Below, one piece after another: positions 20,414-31,741 of a DNA stretch of 64,000 bases. Source of the stretch: Lodderomyces elongisporus (Eukaryota; Ascomycota; Pichiomycetes; Serinales; Debaryomycetaceae); NCBI RefSeq assembly GCF_030384665.1, contig NC_083679.1:558001-622000 (forward strand). The letters run 5' to 3'. Position numbers and translations under genes: made by a program. The first letter of the stretch is position 1. Every line of letters starts with the position of its first letter. The notes under the pieces are model-generated. The model did not search any database. It worked only from the letters and a program-made list of their open reading frames with translations, and was not told the origin of the DNA.

Positions 20414-23400
20414 ACCGTAGGTGCGAGGAATGAAACGTTTTATTTAGTATCTGTATAGTAATTTTAGAAAAAGTCACATAAAATTTACGATTTAAACAAC
20501 CCTTGAAACAAAATACGGAAGCAACAATCACATTAACCACTACATTTTTGCTCTCCCTATACGCAGCAATTGCCGAAACACTATATTGCCAAAGACTCAT
20601 TAAAATACTACTAGTATATCACCATGATAAAATTTAGACAACAAATAGTTTACAAAAATAAATATCACTATATTTGACCAAGCTTATAACGAACGGTAAA
20701 CACAAAATCTTTCAAAAAATACAACGGCATATTCTGACCATACACATTGCAATTAAAAACAGAGATAAATAGAACTCAATATGAAAGATACTAAGCATTA
20801 CTCACAAACCTTGAATATCACAGACTATGAAGAGGTTTTTTGAGAGCAACAGCCGTCGCATAGAATGGAATGGGGGTTTCAAACACTACCGCTGGCGAAC
20901 ATTAAAAATCAACAAGTCAAAATCGGTCGGAAAAATTACAAATATCTCGTCACAAGAACTAAATTCAACCCTATCTTTGCTTTCTAAATTGCCAATCGAC
21001 AAACTAAAAAAAAGAAGTTCAAAACAAACGACGTTATAAATGCTTTACTTAAACATCTACAATGAAAATGAGATCGCTCTATTAAGCCATTTTCAGAGAT
21101 GCATGGGAAGCAAAATATAGCACAAGAAGATCATTCCCCCCAAAATTCCCCCAATTGAAATATGTCTAGATCAAATATATTAAACCAAAATGGAAGGAAT
21201 TCGATAATTAGAAAGAACAGATATTTGTCTTCATAATTCAACAATTCGATGTTAATAATTTTCACGTATCTACATGTAAAAAGACTGTTATTGAAATACA
21301 AATAAGGACCGATGATGAATACATTTAATAATTTGTAATTCAACTCAAAACCATAGTTGTATTACCAAAACAAGGTTATGTGATTATATCTCAAGTAAAG
21401 CTTAAAAACCACTTCTTATGAATACAAGGCTGTGCCCACAACACGTCATGTCGAACTCATTATGCACTTTATTTTTTATTATTGTGGACCAAGACGTAGA
21501 CAGAAACGTCATTAGCAAAAATAGTCACACAGTAAACACACATCTTGATTTTTGGTCAATGCAGTATGGTAGAACTCGTAGAAATTTTGCATTATCTCAT
21601 GCGTTTATTTTATATTAAAAAACGTTAGCCTTTATATATTAACCTCAATGAATAGTGTTTAGCTCATACCTAATAGTGGATTGTTTTCAACATTCAGCAA
21701 GATGCAAATGTTATCGAATTTTGTAAACAATTTTTTTTATTTGCATCGTCAGTTAATATCTGTGAAATTTTTGCGACTTTTATAATAAGCTTGCCTTTAG
21801 CACATTTCTTTGAATTTGGTAGTACACACTTTCGCTCAGGTCTCCGAATGTTACATTTCATTTGTAGCATATGTATTTAAACTAATTTAAATGAACGTAT
21901 GTGCACGGAATTGTAATCTAACTTTGACTTCTTAGACCTATAATTATTACAAAATTTTACAAATAGTGAAATTTCTACATAATATATATTCTAGAGCAAA
22001 TGTAATCTAGTATAGAACAGGCAGCAGGGTCTGCAAGTCATTTCATACTTCGTGAGAACTCGAAATTTTAGCCAAAATTGGCTAATTTACTATTTGTTAG
22101 CTTTCATTCTACATTAAAGAATTATAATCATGCCTTTTGTCTAGTAAAAAGAGGCTTTTTAGTGTTAATTAAATGGTTGAACTTTATCACGATACATTCG
22201 TACTCACCATGACTTAGCCAATCACATGATGTATAGCGAGCCTTTTTGTTTTATAGCTTGCATCACGTATATGGAATTTCATTAGATATCTTAGAGCCAG
22301 CCTACGGAAAAGACGATAATTTATCTTTATACACTTCAGACGCATTTGATTGACAAATGAGTTTAAACAATAAAGTTGAACATCTAAGAAGTTGGCTTAT
22401 ATAAGTTTAATACAATTATAAATCTAGGAATTGAAATCAACTTATACAATGTAGTGTTGTAAATTATTGTTTGATTTCCAAATGATACTTTATTAATATT
22501 GTTGTAATGTTACTTTTTTGTTAATCGAGTCTCACACGAAGTAATTTTTTAAAGTATTTGCTAAAGATTCATTTCGCAAAACAAAATCCAATAATCAAGT
22601 GTTGAAATCACCCCCCTGATCCCAATTCTATGTTTACAAGTATTTGTTGCATTATATTTTAACTGACTTCCCTAACGGGTTTCTAAGAAAGTAGTTAACC
22701 GTTGTATATTGTTTGAAAGTAATGGTCATTGTTATAATTGGTCATATTGAGCACTGAAATAATATATATGTGATGGTACTTATAATTTGTTAATATGATG
22801 CGGTTGCGTTCACTTTAAGGGCGAAACATTTTTTTGCAAATGATGATTTTGTTAAACAGAAGTTTCATAGCTGTAATGCTTTAGCTATTTCTATGTTAAA
22901 AGTATGGTCGAAGAATATATGAGTATTTGTTTTTTGTAAATTTTTTCGTTACACGTTAGCATTAAGTATTTAGTGATTGTCGTTATTTCTTCACATAAGG
23001 TTCCATATATAGATGAAGGGTGTTGTCCAATAAGTTTATCGTGGGTGGTATTGTATTGTCGTCTTTAGTTTAATTTTATTATAGATTAAAAAAATTAAAG
23101 CTTTGATTATGCTGATGCGCTTATCGTTAATATAAAAATGGGTTTTGACCTTGATAATGGGTCAGTACCTTTTCTTCATATTGTTGAGAAATAATGCATT
23201 ATTGTTTCTCGGCTCTGAGTGTTGTCCTCGTATATTTTAGCGTAATTTTTTTTGGTAGTGTAGGTAGACGTTGGTCAATATTTCTAGTTGTTAATTGGTT
23301 TCATGTGTCATAATTTTGGTTTGAAGGTAATATAGATACGATTTAATTGAGGCGTTTTAATAAGGATTGAATTCAAATTTTGTTAATTCAAGGACAATTG

Positions 23401-23695
23401 TACTTTTATTAAGCACGCTTGGGTTTAATATTTATTCATATCCGAACTATATTAAGTTTGGAAGGAGTTGTACTTTTTCGCAGTAGGTTTTAGGCAAAGA
23501 GGTCATGTGTCAAGAGATTAAGTCTGCGAGTGATGTTTATAGTCAAAATTGGAATTACAACTATAAATGATATGTAAATAATGACATTTTCGCTCAAGTA
23601 TCAATAGGCTATATATGATGCTCTAGATTTCAGATGACGGATCAACAATCTAAGGGGCAATTGCAAAAAAGACCAGCTTTCATTAATATGCACAG
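20414..23695. other. Candidate centromere / early replication origin: 3.3-kb gene-free AT-rich region with strand-skew switch
   Basis: No protein or RNA gene is credible here; the ORFs are short (77 codons or fewer) and unrelated to known families. Both flanking genes (SLA2 and the 711-aa gene) point into the gap, so it holds no promoter for them. Other convergent gaps in this window are only 356-502 bp. Counting eight 60-nt rows by hand gives about 32% GC. Four rows on the left (20461, 20521, 20641, 20701) have G 22 and C 52; four on the right (23041, 23101, 23221, 23461) have G 58 and C 21. A versus T switches the same way. The change falls at about 21.7-22.4 kb. Homopolymer runs longer than 8 and microsatellites, common elsewhere here, are absent. 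Regional Candida centromeres are about 3-kb gene-free CENP-A domains with such a skew switch. I saw no clear long inverted repeat. Centromere identity is inference. Confidence 0.5.
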
Positions 23696-25831
23696 TTAGT
23701 TTGCAATCGTCATCGACATGCGCAATTCGTGAGATAAAGCATCTAAGCCACTTAGGTATTTATCCTCGTGTGGATCATGCTCCGAAAACTCAAAGTTCGG
23801 ATTGCTCATGATGGTCCCCATGCATGCGAGCAAGGTTTCAGTTGTCGTTTTGCTCTTGAAAAGTGCCTGTGACTCAAGGTCTGTCAACATTGAAGGGCTC
23901 ATTTGCAAACTCGATATAGACGCGTCTTCGCGATCATCCATACGCGATAGAAGCATTGGTTTCAAGATGACCCTGCTAAAAGCCTGGATTAAGTATGTGT
24001 CAGCATCTAGCATTTGATACCTTGAACAACCGAGCTTTTCAACATAGTCTCTGTTTAGTAGCAACTCAAGTGGATGCATTATGGTTATCACCAAGAACCT
24101 CGTTCTCATATTGAAGTGTGTCCAGCAGCTCGATACAATGTCCCAGCGGTGAATCGGGCTATCGTTTATTACATCCCGTCCTTCTTGTCGATTATTCTTT
24201 CCTCCGCCTTGGTACCCATCGATCAACATATGCATACACATATCTAAAACCTCGTTGAATTCTCTAGAGAAAGTTTGAAGAGCATGGCCATTCGATTCCT
24301 CCAGATGAGGATTGATAGTATTAACGACTTGTATTTTTGACGGAGATCTCACTCCTTTTCGGTATTTCGCCAACTTGATGTTTGTGGCTGCAAATGGGTT
24401 TGCTTCCTGGAACACATCTTTCACATAATTTCCAAGCTCTTCGACTGACACGCCAAGTTGCTTACTTAGTAACCAATCTGAACTTTTAGCATTGTTGTTG
24501 ATTTTACTAATGCCATTGATGTTGTTGCTAGTGTGGTGCTGATACTGGTGATGTGCGTTGAAGTTGCCGTTATTTCCAGATGAATCAAAAAGAGGCTTCA
24601 AGATTTGAAAAAGTCTTAGCTGAAATTTAGAAAGTGCAGGCTGATCTCTATTGGTCTTGATAGCTGTCTTGGAGTCCAAGATTTCACTCAAGACTTCGTT
24701 GTGCGGGTGGTGCTTGTTGATCTTTTGATAGATATACAGATCTGTTGGTGTAAACATTTTTCGCTGTAGCTCAACCAAAGTGCTATAGTCAGAGTTCCCT
24801 TCGCTATCTTCTGCAAATAAATTACCCTGAGTGAATCTAAAAATTGCCGCAAGGTCTGGATCGCTGACTATAGAGTTGGAGTTGCTTGAAGATAAACCCA
24901 CTACGTTTTTAGATTGGCTCGGAAGTGAATCCTTGCGGCCCTTGCCTTCTGCCTTCAGTTGCGCACTGCCCAAAGGCTTGTGAAAAAAGTTTTGAATGCT
25001 CATCACAGGTGAAGCAAGCGATAATTTTTTTTGTTTTCTCTTTAAGGAGCTAGGTGAGGAGTTTTGAGAAGTAGTGCTGTAGCTATCCTGTCCATCAATA
25101 AAGTTCGAAGGGGGTCTTTCAAGCTCGAGACTTGCAGAATGCAGCTTGGTTTTACTTGGCAGTTTCTGCTTATCTTTATGTCTGTGCCCTGAGGAGATAC
25201 GTGAGCCTATATGAATGGAAGAGCCGCTTCTCCTGACATATTGGTTATCTGCGCCTTCCTCAGTAACATTGTTTTCTCCTGCTTTGTCTCCTCCATTTCT
25301 TCCTTCTTTTTGACTATATTCTTGCTCTTGCTCTTGCTCTTGCTCTTTCTCTTCTTCTTCCTCCTTTCCTAACTTTCCTTTTCCTTTTTCTCTTTCTTTA
25401 TCTTTATCTTTTTCTTCATGATGGCTTGGATTTGCTTTCCGCAAGCTTGTATGGGCACTCGCTGTTTGTATAGAGTTTGAAGATTTATTTCTTGTAAAAA
25501 GCCTTGCAAGTGGATTCGACTTTGTTCTTGCACTTGCATCAGACGTTCGCGAGCTGCTCGTGGTTACTTTTCTCAAGTTGTTAAAGTCCACGTTGGAAAC
25601 GTGCCCCACATGCTTGAAAGTCTCTCCCTGATGGATTGAGGACGATCTCAGTTTCGGTAATGACTGACTGTCGATTGTATCATCGGCAACACCTCCAACA
25701 CCACCATTGCCTGCTTCTAGATCTTTTCTTGTACATTTTCCTATATCGGCTACTTCACTTGCTGGGATTTTGTTATTCGCGGTTGCAAGGTTCCTTGTAT
25801 CGCGGTCAGACACATTACCATTTGTCACCAT
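23696..25831 (-). CDS. Hypothetical 711-residue protein, family not recognised
   Basis: 711 aa from an ATG (MVTNGNVSDRD). The N-terminal 330 residues are disordered in character: Ser-rich, with a highly charged stretch KDKEREKGKGKLGKEEEEE followed by EQ dipeptide repeats (about 150-175) and basic KRKQKKLSL. From about residue 335 to the end the sequence has normal globular composition, with FRFTQGNLFAEDSEGNSDY, TPTDLYIYQKINKHHPHNEVL, KFQLRLFQILKPLF, DIVSSCWTHFNMRTRFLVIT and DADTYLIQAFSRVILKPML. No signal peptide or membrane segment is seen. The C-terminal region looks like a conserved fungal domain, but I cannot name it. Its 3' end borders the candidate centromere. Confidence 0.8.
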   Translation of the reverse strand: MVTNGNVSDRDTRNLATANNKIPASEVADIGKCTRKDLEAGNGGVGGVADDTIDSQSLPKLRSSSIHQGETFKHVGHVSNVDFNNLRKVTTSSSRTSDASARTKSNPLARLFTRNKSSNSIQTASAHTSLRKANPSHHEEKDKDKEREKGKGKLGKEEEEEKEQEQEQEQEYSQKEGRNGGDKAGENNVTEEGADNQYVRRSGSSIHIGSRISSGHRHKDKQKLPSKTKLHSASLELERPPSNFIDGQDSYSTTSQNSSPSSLKRKQKKLSLASPVMSIQNFFHKPLGSAQLKAEGKGRKDSLPSQSKNVVGLSSSNSNSIVSDPDLAAIFRFTQGNLFAEDSEGNSDYSTLVELQRKMFTPTDLYIYQKINKHHPHNEVLSEILDSKTAIKTNRDQPALSKFQLRLFQILKPLFDSSGNNGNFNAHHQYQHHTSNNINGISKINNNAKSSDWLLSKQLGVSVEELGNYVKDVFQEANPFAATNIKLAKYRKGVRSPSKIQVVNTINPHLEESNGHALQTFSREFNEVLDMCMHMLIDGYQGGGKNNRQEGRDVINDSPIHRWDIVSSCWTHFNMRTRFLVITIMHPLELLLNRDYVEKLGCSRYQMLDADTYLIQAFSRVILKPMLLSRMDDREDASISSLQMSPSMLTDLESQALFKSKTTTETLLACMGTIMSNPNFEFSEHDPHEDKYLSGLDALSHELRMSMTIAN

Positions 25832-26281
25832 TGCTCAAAGCTTTATTTTTAAAGAAAAAAGCAATGTGTGCTTATTTTTTTTGTGGAAAGCAATTCGTCC
25901 TCTATATGCGACTCCTCTTCCCTGAAATTCGCCCTATTCAAAGTAGCAAGCAAATGACACTCTCTTGGTTTTTGAAAGGTCGCTGCAAGTGCGGAGACAT
26001 CAAGAGCACTTGCGTTCTATAACAATTTTGGTTTTTTTTTTTGAATCCGAATCACGTTTAGTTACGATGTTGGGGTGCGCAATATCAAGAATTTTGAGTA
26101 GAAAATTAAAAACAGAACAACAGAAAAAAAAAAATGCTCTATAAGAAACATAAAAGTAGAATAGACAGGGTTTGGCGGACCAAGTGGCTCAAAAAGTAAT
26201 AGCGATTAAGCTTACGAAAAAAAAAAAATATATATTTGTATGTTCTGTCTCATATGATTCAACACGACAACTGATTAAGCA
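25832..26281. other. Divergent promoter region
   Basis: 450 bp between the 711-aa gene and the U-box gene, with A runs at 26120-26133 and 26218-26229. No gene is seen. Confidence 0.65.
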
Positions 26282-26991
26282 GTGGAAACTAATAAGTTTA
26301 AAATGCTGTTTAAAGATAAAGCACTGGAAGCGTTGAAAGAAGGTAACTACACAGGTGCTATAAATTTCTACACATTGGCATTGAAAAACGAACCGTCCAA
26401 TTCCAAGTTGTTCTCGTCGCGAGCCAAGGCGTACTACTTGAACCTTCAAACTGGAAGCAGTAACCCAACACAAGCTCAATGGAAGAAAATAGCCGATGAC
26501 TGTTCTACTTCTTTGTCCTTGGATAAGGATAACTATGACGCGATATACTATAATGCATTAGTGCAATCATATGGCTACAAGAGATTGGAAAAGGGTCTCA
26601 AGCTATTAAATGAAGCATACACCAAATCACTAAGCCGGGTCAAGCAGTCTAAACATTACCTGTTACCGCAAGAAATTTACATGGAGATCTTGAAGCTCAA
26701 AGCAAATATTCGTGAAATGAGACTCCATGAGAATTTGGCCAACGCAAACCCCTTTTTTAACAAGTTGGTATACCTTCTCCAGCAAGAGTATGAAAGGAAA
26801 TTAAAAGAGCTCATGTCAAAGGACATGCAGAAACCTGCTTTTGATTATGCTACAACAAAATTGGCAGTGGAATACAACAATGAGATTAAACAATTGATTG
26901 ATATGTTTGAATTGAAGCGCCGCAATGTTGAAGAGCAACACAAAGAAGTAAAGGAGTTGAAAAAAGATGAACAGAAAAACGGTAAAAACAA

Positions 26992-27028
<37 letters not shown>

Positions 27029-27331
27029 GATAGTAGTATTGCCAGTAGTGCTAGTGGTAGTGGTAATAGTGAAAAGAAACAAGCACTTGATGTTGGGATT
27101 GAGGCTCCAGAATACTTGTGCGATCCAATCTCATTTAACATTTTCCATGACCCTGTGATTACGCCGTCCGGTCAATCCTTTGAAAGATCGTGGTTATTCC
27201 AATACCTCAGCTCCAATGAATGTGACCCATTGACGAGACAGAAGTTGACAAAAGAGGACTGTTACCCGAATTTGGGCCTCAAGGCTTGTGCCGACAGATA
27301 CCTTGAAGATGTTGCAAACCATTCGCCTTAG
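26282..27331 (+). CDS. CHIP/STUB1-like TPR and U-box E3 ubiquitin ligase
   Basis: Up to 349 aa; the 5'-most frame start reads METNKFKMLFKDKALEALKEG, and a second Met (26303) is an alternative. An N-terminal TPR array (about 8-130: KALEALKEGNYTGAINFYTLAL, LFSSRAKAYY) resembles the clamp by which CHIP holds the EEVD tails of Hsp70 and Hsp90. A Lys/Glu-rich coiled coil covers about 150-235, then a poly-Ser linker (about 239-262) and a C-terminal U-box at about 274-345 (PEYLCDPISFNIFHDPVITPSG, CDPLTRQ). The order TPR, coil, U-box is that of animal CHIP, which ubiquitinates chaperone-bound clients. S. cerevisiae has no CHIP orthologue. The long Ser tract is coded by AGC repeats. I am sure of the domains, less so of strict orthology. 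Confidence 0.85.
26994..27030 (+). repeat. (AGC)n tract coding for poly-Ser
   Basis: About a dozen AGC units inside the linker of the CHIP-like gene. The frame is preserved. Confidence 0.9.
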
Positions 27332-27925
27332 ATCGATTTTTACAACCCGCATCTCGTGCAGAAAAGCCAAGACATTGTTTTCTTCATTCCTTGTGAATCA
27401 CAAGAATACATGTATAAGTCTAATGACTCTCATGAAAACTACCAACCATTACGTTGTTAAATTTAACATGTCTTTTTTTTGTTTCCCAGTATTTTTTTTT
27501 TTTCTTTTTGCTTCATCGTCATCCTCTTATTCTCTTATCCTCTATCGATTCTCTGCGCTCACCAGTTACCATTTATTTCTATTGTTTATTTTTTTTATTT
27601 TTTATTTATTTTTTTTGTCAAAATATGCACGTCGTGTTAAACAATATTGTTTTTGTTTTGATATTTACCAGATCCAGATCTTTATTTTCAAGGTATGGCT
27701 TGGTCCCAGGTCTTTCCATTGCAAGACTACATAATCTCATATGCTGACTGGGAATTGAATTTTTGATCCTGTTGCTATCCTCTCAATTTCACTTTTCCTT
27801 TCTTTTTTTTCTTTTACTTTTGCTACTGTTGTCGGTATTCAACTAGTTAGTTTTATTCTATTCTTGTTCCCCACAAGGACAAACTACTACTACTACTACT
27901 CCTACTCCTACTACTACTACTACCA
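27332..27925. other. Chitin synthase promoter region
   Basis: T-rich throughout (runs at 27474-27480, 27496-27506, 27585-27600), ending in a CTA trinucleotide run at about 27883-27922 directly before the ATG. ORFs here are low-complexity and are not called. Confidence 0.65.
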
Positions 27926-30900
27926 ATGCATCCAAACAGCAATATGGACCTGGATCTCGACCTCGAGATCCCTTATGCTGCACATGTCAGCTCGAAATCT
28001 CCAAGAAGACGGTACCAGCCATTGGACGATGATGACCCATTCGAAAGTCCATATGAGAATAACCCATTTGAGGAGTCAGCACAATTTGCTGCATTTCCCA
28101 GCTCTATTATGGAGCAACAGCACCAGCACCAGCAGCAACAAGGACAACAGTATAGCCAACCAGATATGAAGCGTTCGCCCAATATCTTTTCCAAGAGCAT
28201 TGGCCTTTCAAGTAATAATAGACATTACAACAGCAACAACAATAAAAACAAAACCAAAACCAAAACCAAAACCAATAATAATAGAAATAACCAGTCGCCG
28301 AATAAATCACCAACAAGGTCGCCTTTTGTTGGGAAATTGCCAGATTTGAGTTATAGCAACAACAAAGTTAATAATCATACTAATGATAATGTCAACATTT
28401 ACAGCAATATTGACATAGATGCTGGTGTTGGATCATCACCAGACACTGCGCGTGGAATGTATACCTCGAGAGAGTCACCCAAACGACAGAGGGAGACAGA
28501 GATCCTGATTGATACAGATTATCCTGCTTATACAGGATCACCTACTCGGTCTCTTAAATCTAGCACAATCAGTAGTCAACGGTTTCTCGATCCCCCTGAG
28601 CCAATCTTTGCACCAGGGTCCTTTGAAGATGATGACGACGACGACGACGAAGAGGAGAAACAGAATCCTCAAAAAGTGCAAAAGGAGGTTTCAGAAATTG
28701 ACGACGACCAAGAGACATATTATGAAGATAGAATGGGACGTAAAAGCACCGAGTCCAAGCTCAGTCAAGGGTGGCACGAAACCCACTCTCTTCATTCGGG
28801 GTCCACAGCTTATAGTGGATACACTAGAGATAGTGCAGAGTCGAGTCATGAGTCGGAATATTTTGGGAGATCAATTGATGGAAACATGATGCAAAATGTG
28901 GCCAATGGGTACATACCAAACAGAGAAAAGAATGTAACACGAAGGAAGGTTAGAGTTGCTGGGGGGAATAGTGGTAATTTGGTATTGGAGAACCCAATTC
29001 CGGAAGAACTCGAAAAAGTGTTGGCAACCACCGAATCTCCATTTGGAGAGTTTACTAATATGACGTACACGGCTTGCACGGCTAATCCTGATAACTTTAT
29101 GGATGACGGGTTCACCTTGCGAGCTGCCAAGTATGGGCGCGAGACGGAGATTGTTATTTGTGTTACGATGTATAATGAAGACGAGATTGCTTTTGCACGT
29201 ACTATGCATGGAGTGATGAAGAATGTTGCACATCTCTGCTCGAGACAGAAATCAAAAGTATGGGGCAGAGACAGTTGGAAAAAGATCCAAGTTATCATTG
29301 TGGCAGATGGAAGAAACAAAGTGAAAGACTCGGTTTTGAAATTGTTGACTGCCACCGGATGTTATCAAGAAAACTTGGCTCGCCCATACGTCAACAACCA
29401 AAAAGTAAATGCCCATTTGTTTGAATACACAACACAAATCTCGGTGGATGAAAATTTAAAATTCAAAGGAAATGAGAAAAACCTCACACCAGTGCAGGTC
29501 CTTTTCTGTCTTAAGGAACAAAACCAAAAGAAAATCAATTCTCACCGTTGGTTGTTCAATGCATTTTGTCCAGTTTTGGACCCAAATGTGGTGATCTTAT
29601 TGGATGTCGGTACCAAGCCAGATAATCATGCCATATACAACTTGTGGAAGGCATTTGACAAAGATTCCAATGTGGCTGGTGCTGCTGGTGAGATTAAGGC
29701 CATGAAGGGCAAAGGCTGGATAAACTTGTGGAATCCGCTTGTCGCATCTCAAAACTTTGAGTACAAGTTGTCAAACATTCTTGATAAGCCATTGGAGTCC
29801 TTGTTCGGATACATTTCAGTTTTGCCGGGAGCTTTATCGGCCTATCGATACATTGCCTTGAAAAACCACGATGACGGTACAGGGCCACTTGCATCCTACT
29901 TTAAAGGTGAAGATCTTTTGAAGTCTCACGAGAAAGACAAAGAGAACACGAAAACCAATTTCTTTGAAGCCAATATGTACCTTGCCGAAGATCGTATATT
30001 GTGTTGGGAACTTGTTTCCAAAAGAAATGATAACTGGGTTCTAAAGTTTGTCAAGCTGGCCACGGGTGAAACCGATGTGCCCGAGTCAATTGCCGAGTTT
30101 CTTGCGCAAAGAAGACGGTGGATCAATGGTGCATTCTTTGCAGCGTTATATTCGCTTTACAATGCCGGCAAAGTCTGGCAAACTGACCATTCTTATGCGC
30201 GTAAGTTCTGGCTCCACGTTGAGTTTACATACCAAATGGTGAGTTTAGTATTCTCCTTTTTTTCGTTGAGCAATTTCTACTTGACATTCTACTTTTTGAC
30301 TGGTTCCTTGGTTTCATACAAAAGCCTTGACCACAACAGAGGGTTCTGGATTTTCACAATTTTTAACTATTTATGCATCTGTGTTTTGACCTCGCTATTC
30401 ATCGCGTCCATTGGGAACAGGCCACACGCCTCAAAGAACATATTCAAGACGTTGATTATTTTGTTAACGGTATGTGCATTGTACGCCTTGGTTGTTGGTC
30501 TCGTGTTTGTTATCACCACCATCAACCTGTTTGATACCGGTGGAGCGTCGACGTATGTGTTGATAAGCATTGTTGTCTCGCTCCTTTCGACATATGGGCT
30601 ATACACTCTATTGTCGATCCTTTATATGGACCCATGGCATATGATTACTTGCTCGCTTCAGTATTTTTTGTTGATTCCGGCATACACTTGTACTTTGCAG
30701 ATATTTGCCTTCTGTAACACCCATGACGTTTCTTGGGGAACAAAAGGTGATAACAATCCACAGGACGATATTTACAACCAATACATTGTTGAGAAGAACG
30801 ATGACGGCGAGTATGAGGCGACGATTTTGGACGTCAATGTGGACGAAGTTTACCTCGAAGCGTTGTACGACATTCGCTCAAAAAGATCAAACAAGAAACT

Positions 30901-31222
30901 CGCTGCAACTACAAGCACAAAAACTGTTCTTGATGGCGACGATTATGCAAAAGATGTTAGAACCAAGGTCGTGCTAGTTTGGCTACTTGCAAATTTGATT
31001 TTCATTATGACCATGGTTCAAGTATACGAACCAGGTGACACGGCAAGAAATATATATCTCGCTTTCATTTTATGGACTGTGGCGGTGTTGGCGCTCTTTA
31101 GAGCAATTGGCTCGATTGGATACTTGGTACAAAATTATGCAAGGTTCCTCGTTGAGATGAAGAGTAAATGGATGCGAAAAAGAACTGGCTACGCAGTTAC
31201 TAGTCAAAACGCTCTTAATTGA
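27926..31222 (+). CDS. Class I/II chitin synthase (Chs8-like)
   Basis: 1098 aa. A plasma-membrane processive glycosyltransferase making chitin from UDP-GlcNAc. Residues 1-340 are an N/Q/D-rich disordered cytosolic tail. The conserved class I/II domain begins near 390 ([14 protein letters not shown]), with [59 protein letters not shown] (687-692) and the catalytic QRRRW at 728-732. At least six membrane segments follow (about 770-930 and 1020-1075). Length is close to C. albicans Chs8 (about 1100 aa) and longer than Chs2, so Chs8 is the best guess; a cytokinesis role like Chs1 is less likely. Codon 711 is CTG at a position where relatives have Ser (VK-S-A...ETDVP), which supports CUG-Ser decoding. 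Confidence 0.93.
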   Translation: MHPNSNMDLDLDLEIPYAAHVSSKSPRRRYQPLDDDDPFESPYENNPFEESAQFAAFPSSIMEQQHQHQQQQGQQYSQPDMKRSPNIFSKSIGLSSNNRHYNSNNNKNKTKTKTKTNNNRNNQSPNKSPTRSPFVGKLPDLSYSNNKVNNHTNDNVNIYSNIDIDAGVGSSPDTARGMYTSRESPKRQRETEILIDTDYPAYTGSPTRSLKSSTISSQRFLDPPEPIFAPGSFEDDDDDDDEEEKQNPQKVQKEVSEIDDDQETYYEDRMGRKSTESKLSQGWHETHSLHSGSTAYSGYTRDSAESSHESEYFGRSIDGNMMQNVANGYIPNREKNVTRRKVRVAGGNSGNLVLENPIPEELEKVLATTESPFGEFTNMTYTACTANPDNFMDDGFTLRAAKYGRETEIVICVTMYNEDEIAFARTMHGVMKNVAHLCSRQKSKVWGRDSWKKIQVIIVADGRNKVKDSVLKLLTATGCYQENLARPYVNNQKVNAHLFEYTTQISVDENLKFKGNEKNLTPVQVLFCLKEQNQKKINSHRWLFNAFCPVLDPNVVILLDVGTKPDNHAIYNLWKAFDKDSNVAGAAGEIKAMKGKGWINLWNPLVASQNFEYKLSNILDKPLESLFGYISVLPGALSAYRYIALKNHDDGTGPLASYFKGEDLLKSHEKDKENTKTNFFEANMYLAEDRILCWELVSKRNDNWVLKFVKLATGETDVPESIAEFLAQRRRWINGAFFAALYSLYNAGKVWQTDHSYARKFWLHVEFTYQMVSLVFSFFSLSNFYLTFYFLTGSLVSYKSLDHNRGFWIFTIFNYLCICVLTSLFIASIGNRPHASKNIFKTLIILLTVCALYALVVGLVFVITTINLFDTGGASTYVLISIVVSLLSTYGLYTLLSILYMDPWHMITCSLQYFLLIPAYTCTLQIFAFCNTHDVSWGTKGDNNPQDDIYNQYIVEKNDDGEYEATILDVNVDEVYLEALYDIRSKRSNKKLAATTSTKTVLDGDDYAKDVRTKVVLVWLLANLIFIMTMVQVYEPGDTARNIYLAFILWTVAVLALFRAIGSIGYLVQNYARFLVEMKSKWMRKRTGYAVTSQNALN

Positions 31223-31741
31223 AGAAAAGAGAGACAAAATTACTGATACCCTTTATAAAGATATGCCAATATATAAATAGATAGATATATATGGAGAGAG
31301 AGAGAGGTATGTGGGTGTACTCGTATGAGTAGATAGGTACACGTATCTAGACTAATAAAAAAAAGTTACATCTTTACATATTATATATATATATATATAT
31401 TAAGAGAATTATGACCTTGATTTTTTAACAAACTAATTTGTAGTTGTCCTTGAACTTCGGGCCATGTGTGTGTCTATGTGTGTGTGCATGTGTGTGTGTA
31501 TGGGCATTTGTTGGTGTCAGTGTGTGGTTATTTTTTTTTTTGTTTTGCTTTTCTTGCTTTTCTTGCCTTTTTTCACTTTTCGGTTGTTGTTAATTTTTTC
31601 GCATCTCTTTGCTAGCAATTTTTTGAACAACCTTTTAACCTTTTGAATCTTGCAAAAGCTTTGGAAGCGAGGTGGAGTAACAACATAAACATCTATTTAC
31701 AGCTGCAATATTGACGCAATAAAAAGTATCGTTTCAATACA
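31223..31741. other. Intergenic: chitin synthase 3' end and SRM1 promoter
   Basis: It contains a GA run (31293-31306), an AT run (31382-31400) and a TG-rich stretch (31463-31530) about 210 bp upstream of SRM1. No gene is seen. Confidence 0.65.

Noticed and set aside
20827..21618. Three small ORFs inside the gene-free region
   Set aside because: 70 codons or fewer, AT-driven composition, no similarity; expected by chance.
17270..25831. SLA2 as a sign of a mating-type locus
   Set aside because: SLA2 borders MAT in many other yeasts, but no HMG, alpha-box or homeodomain gene is visible next to it here, and in the CTG clade MTL has other neighbours.
7872..31222. Functional link between PFA4 and the chitin synthase in one window
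   Set aside because: Pfa4 is known to act on Chs3-type (class IV) enzymes; this synthase is class I/II and lies 19 kb away.
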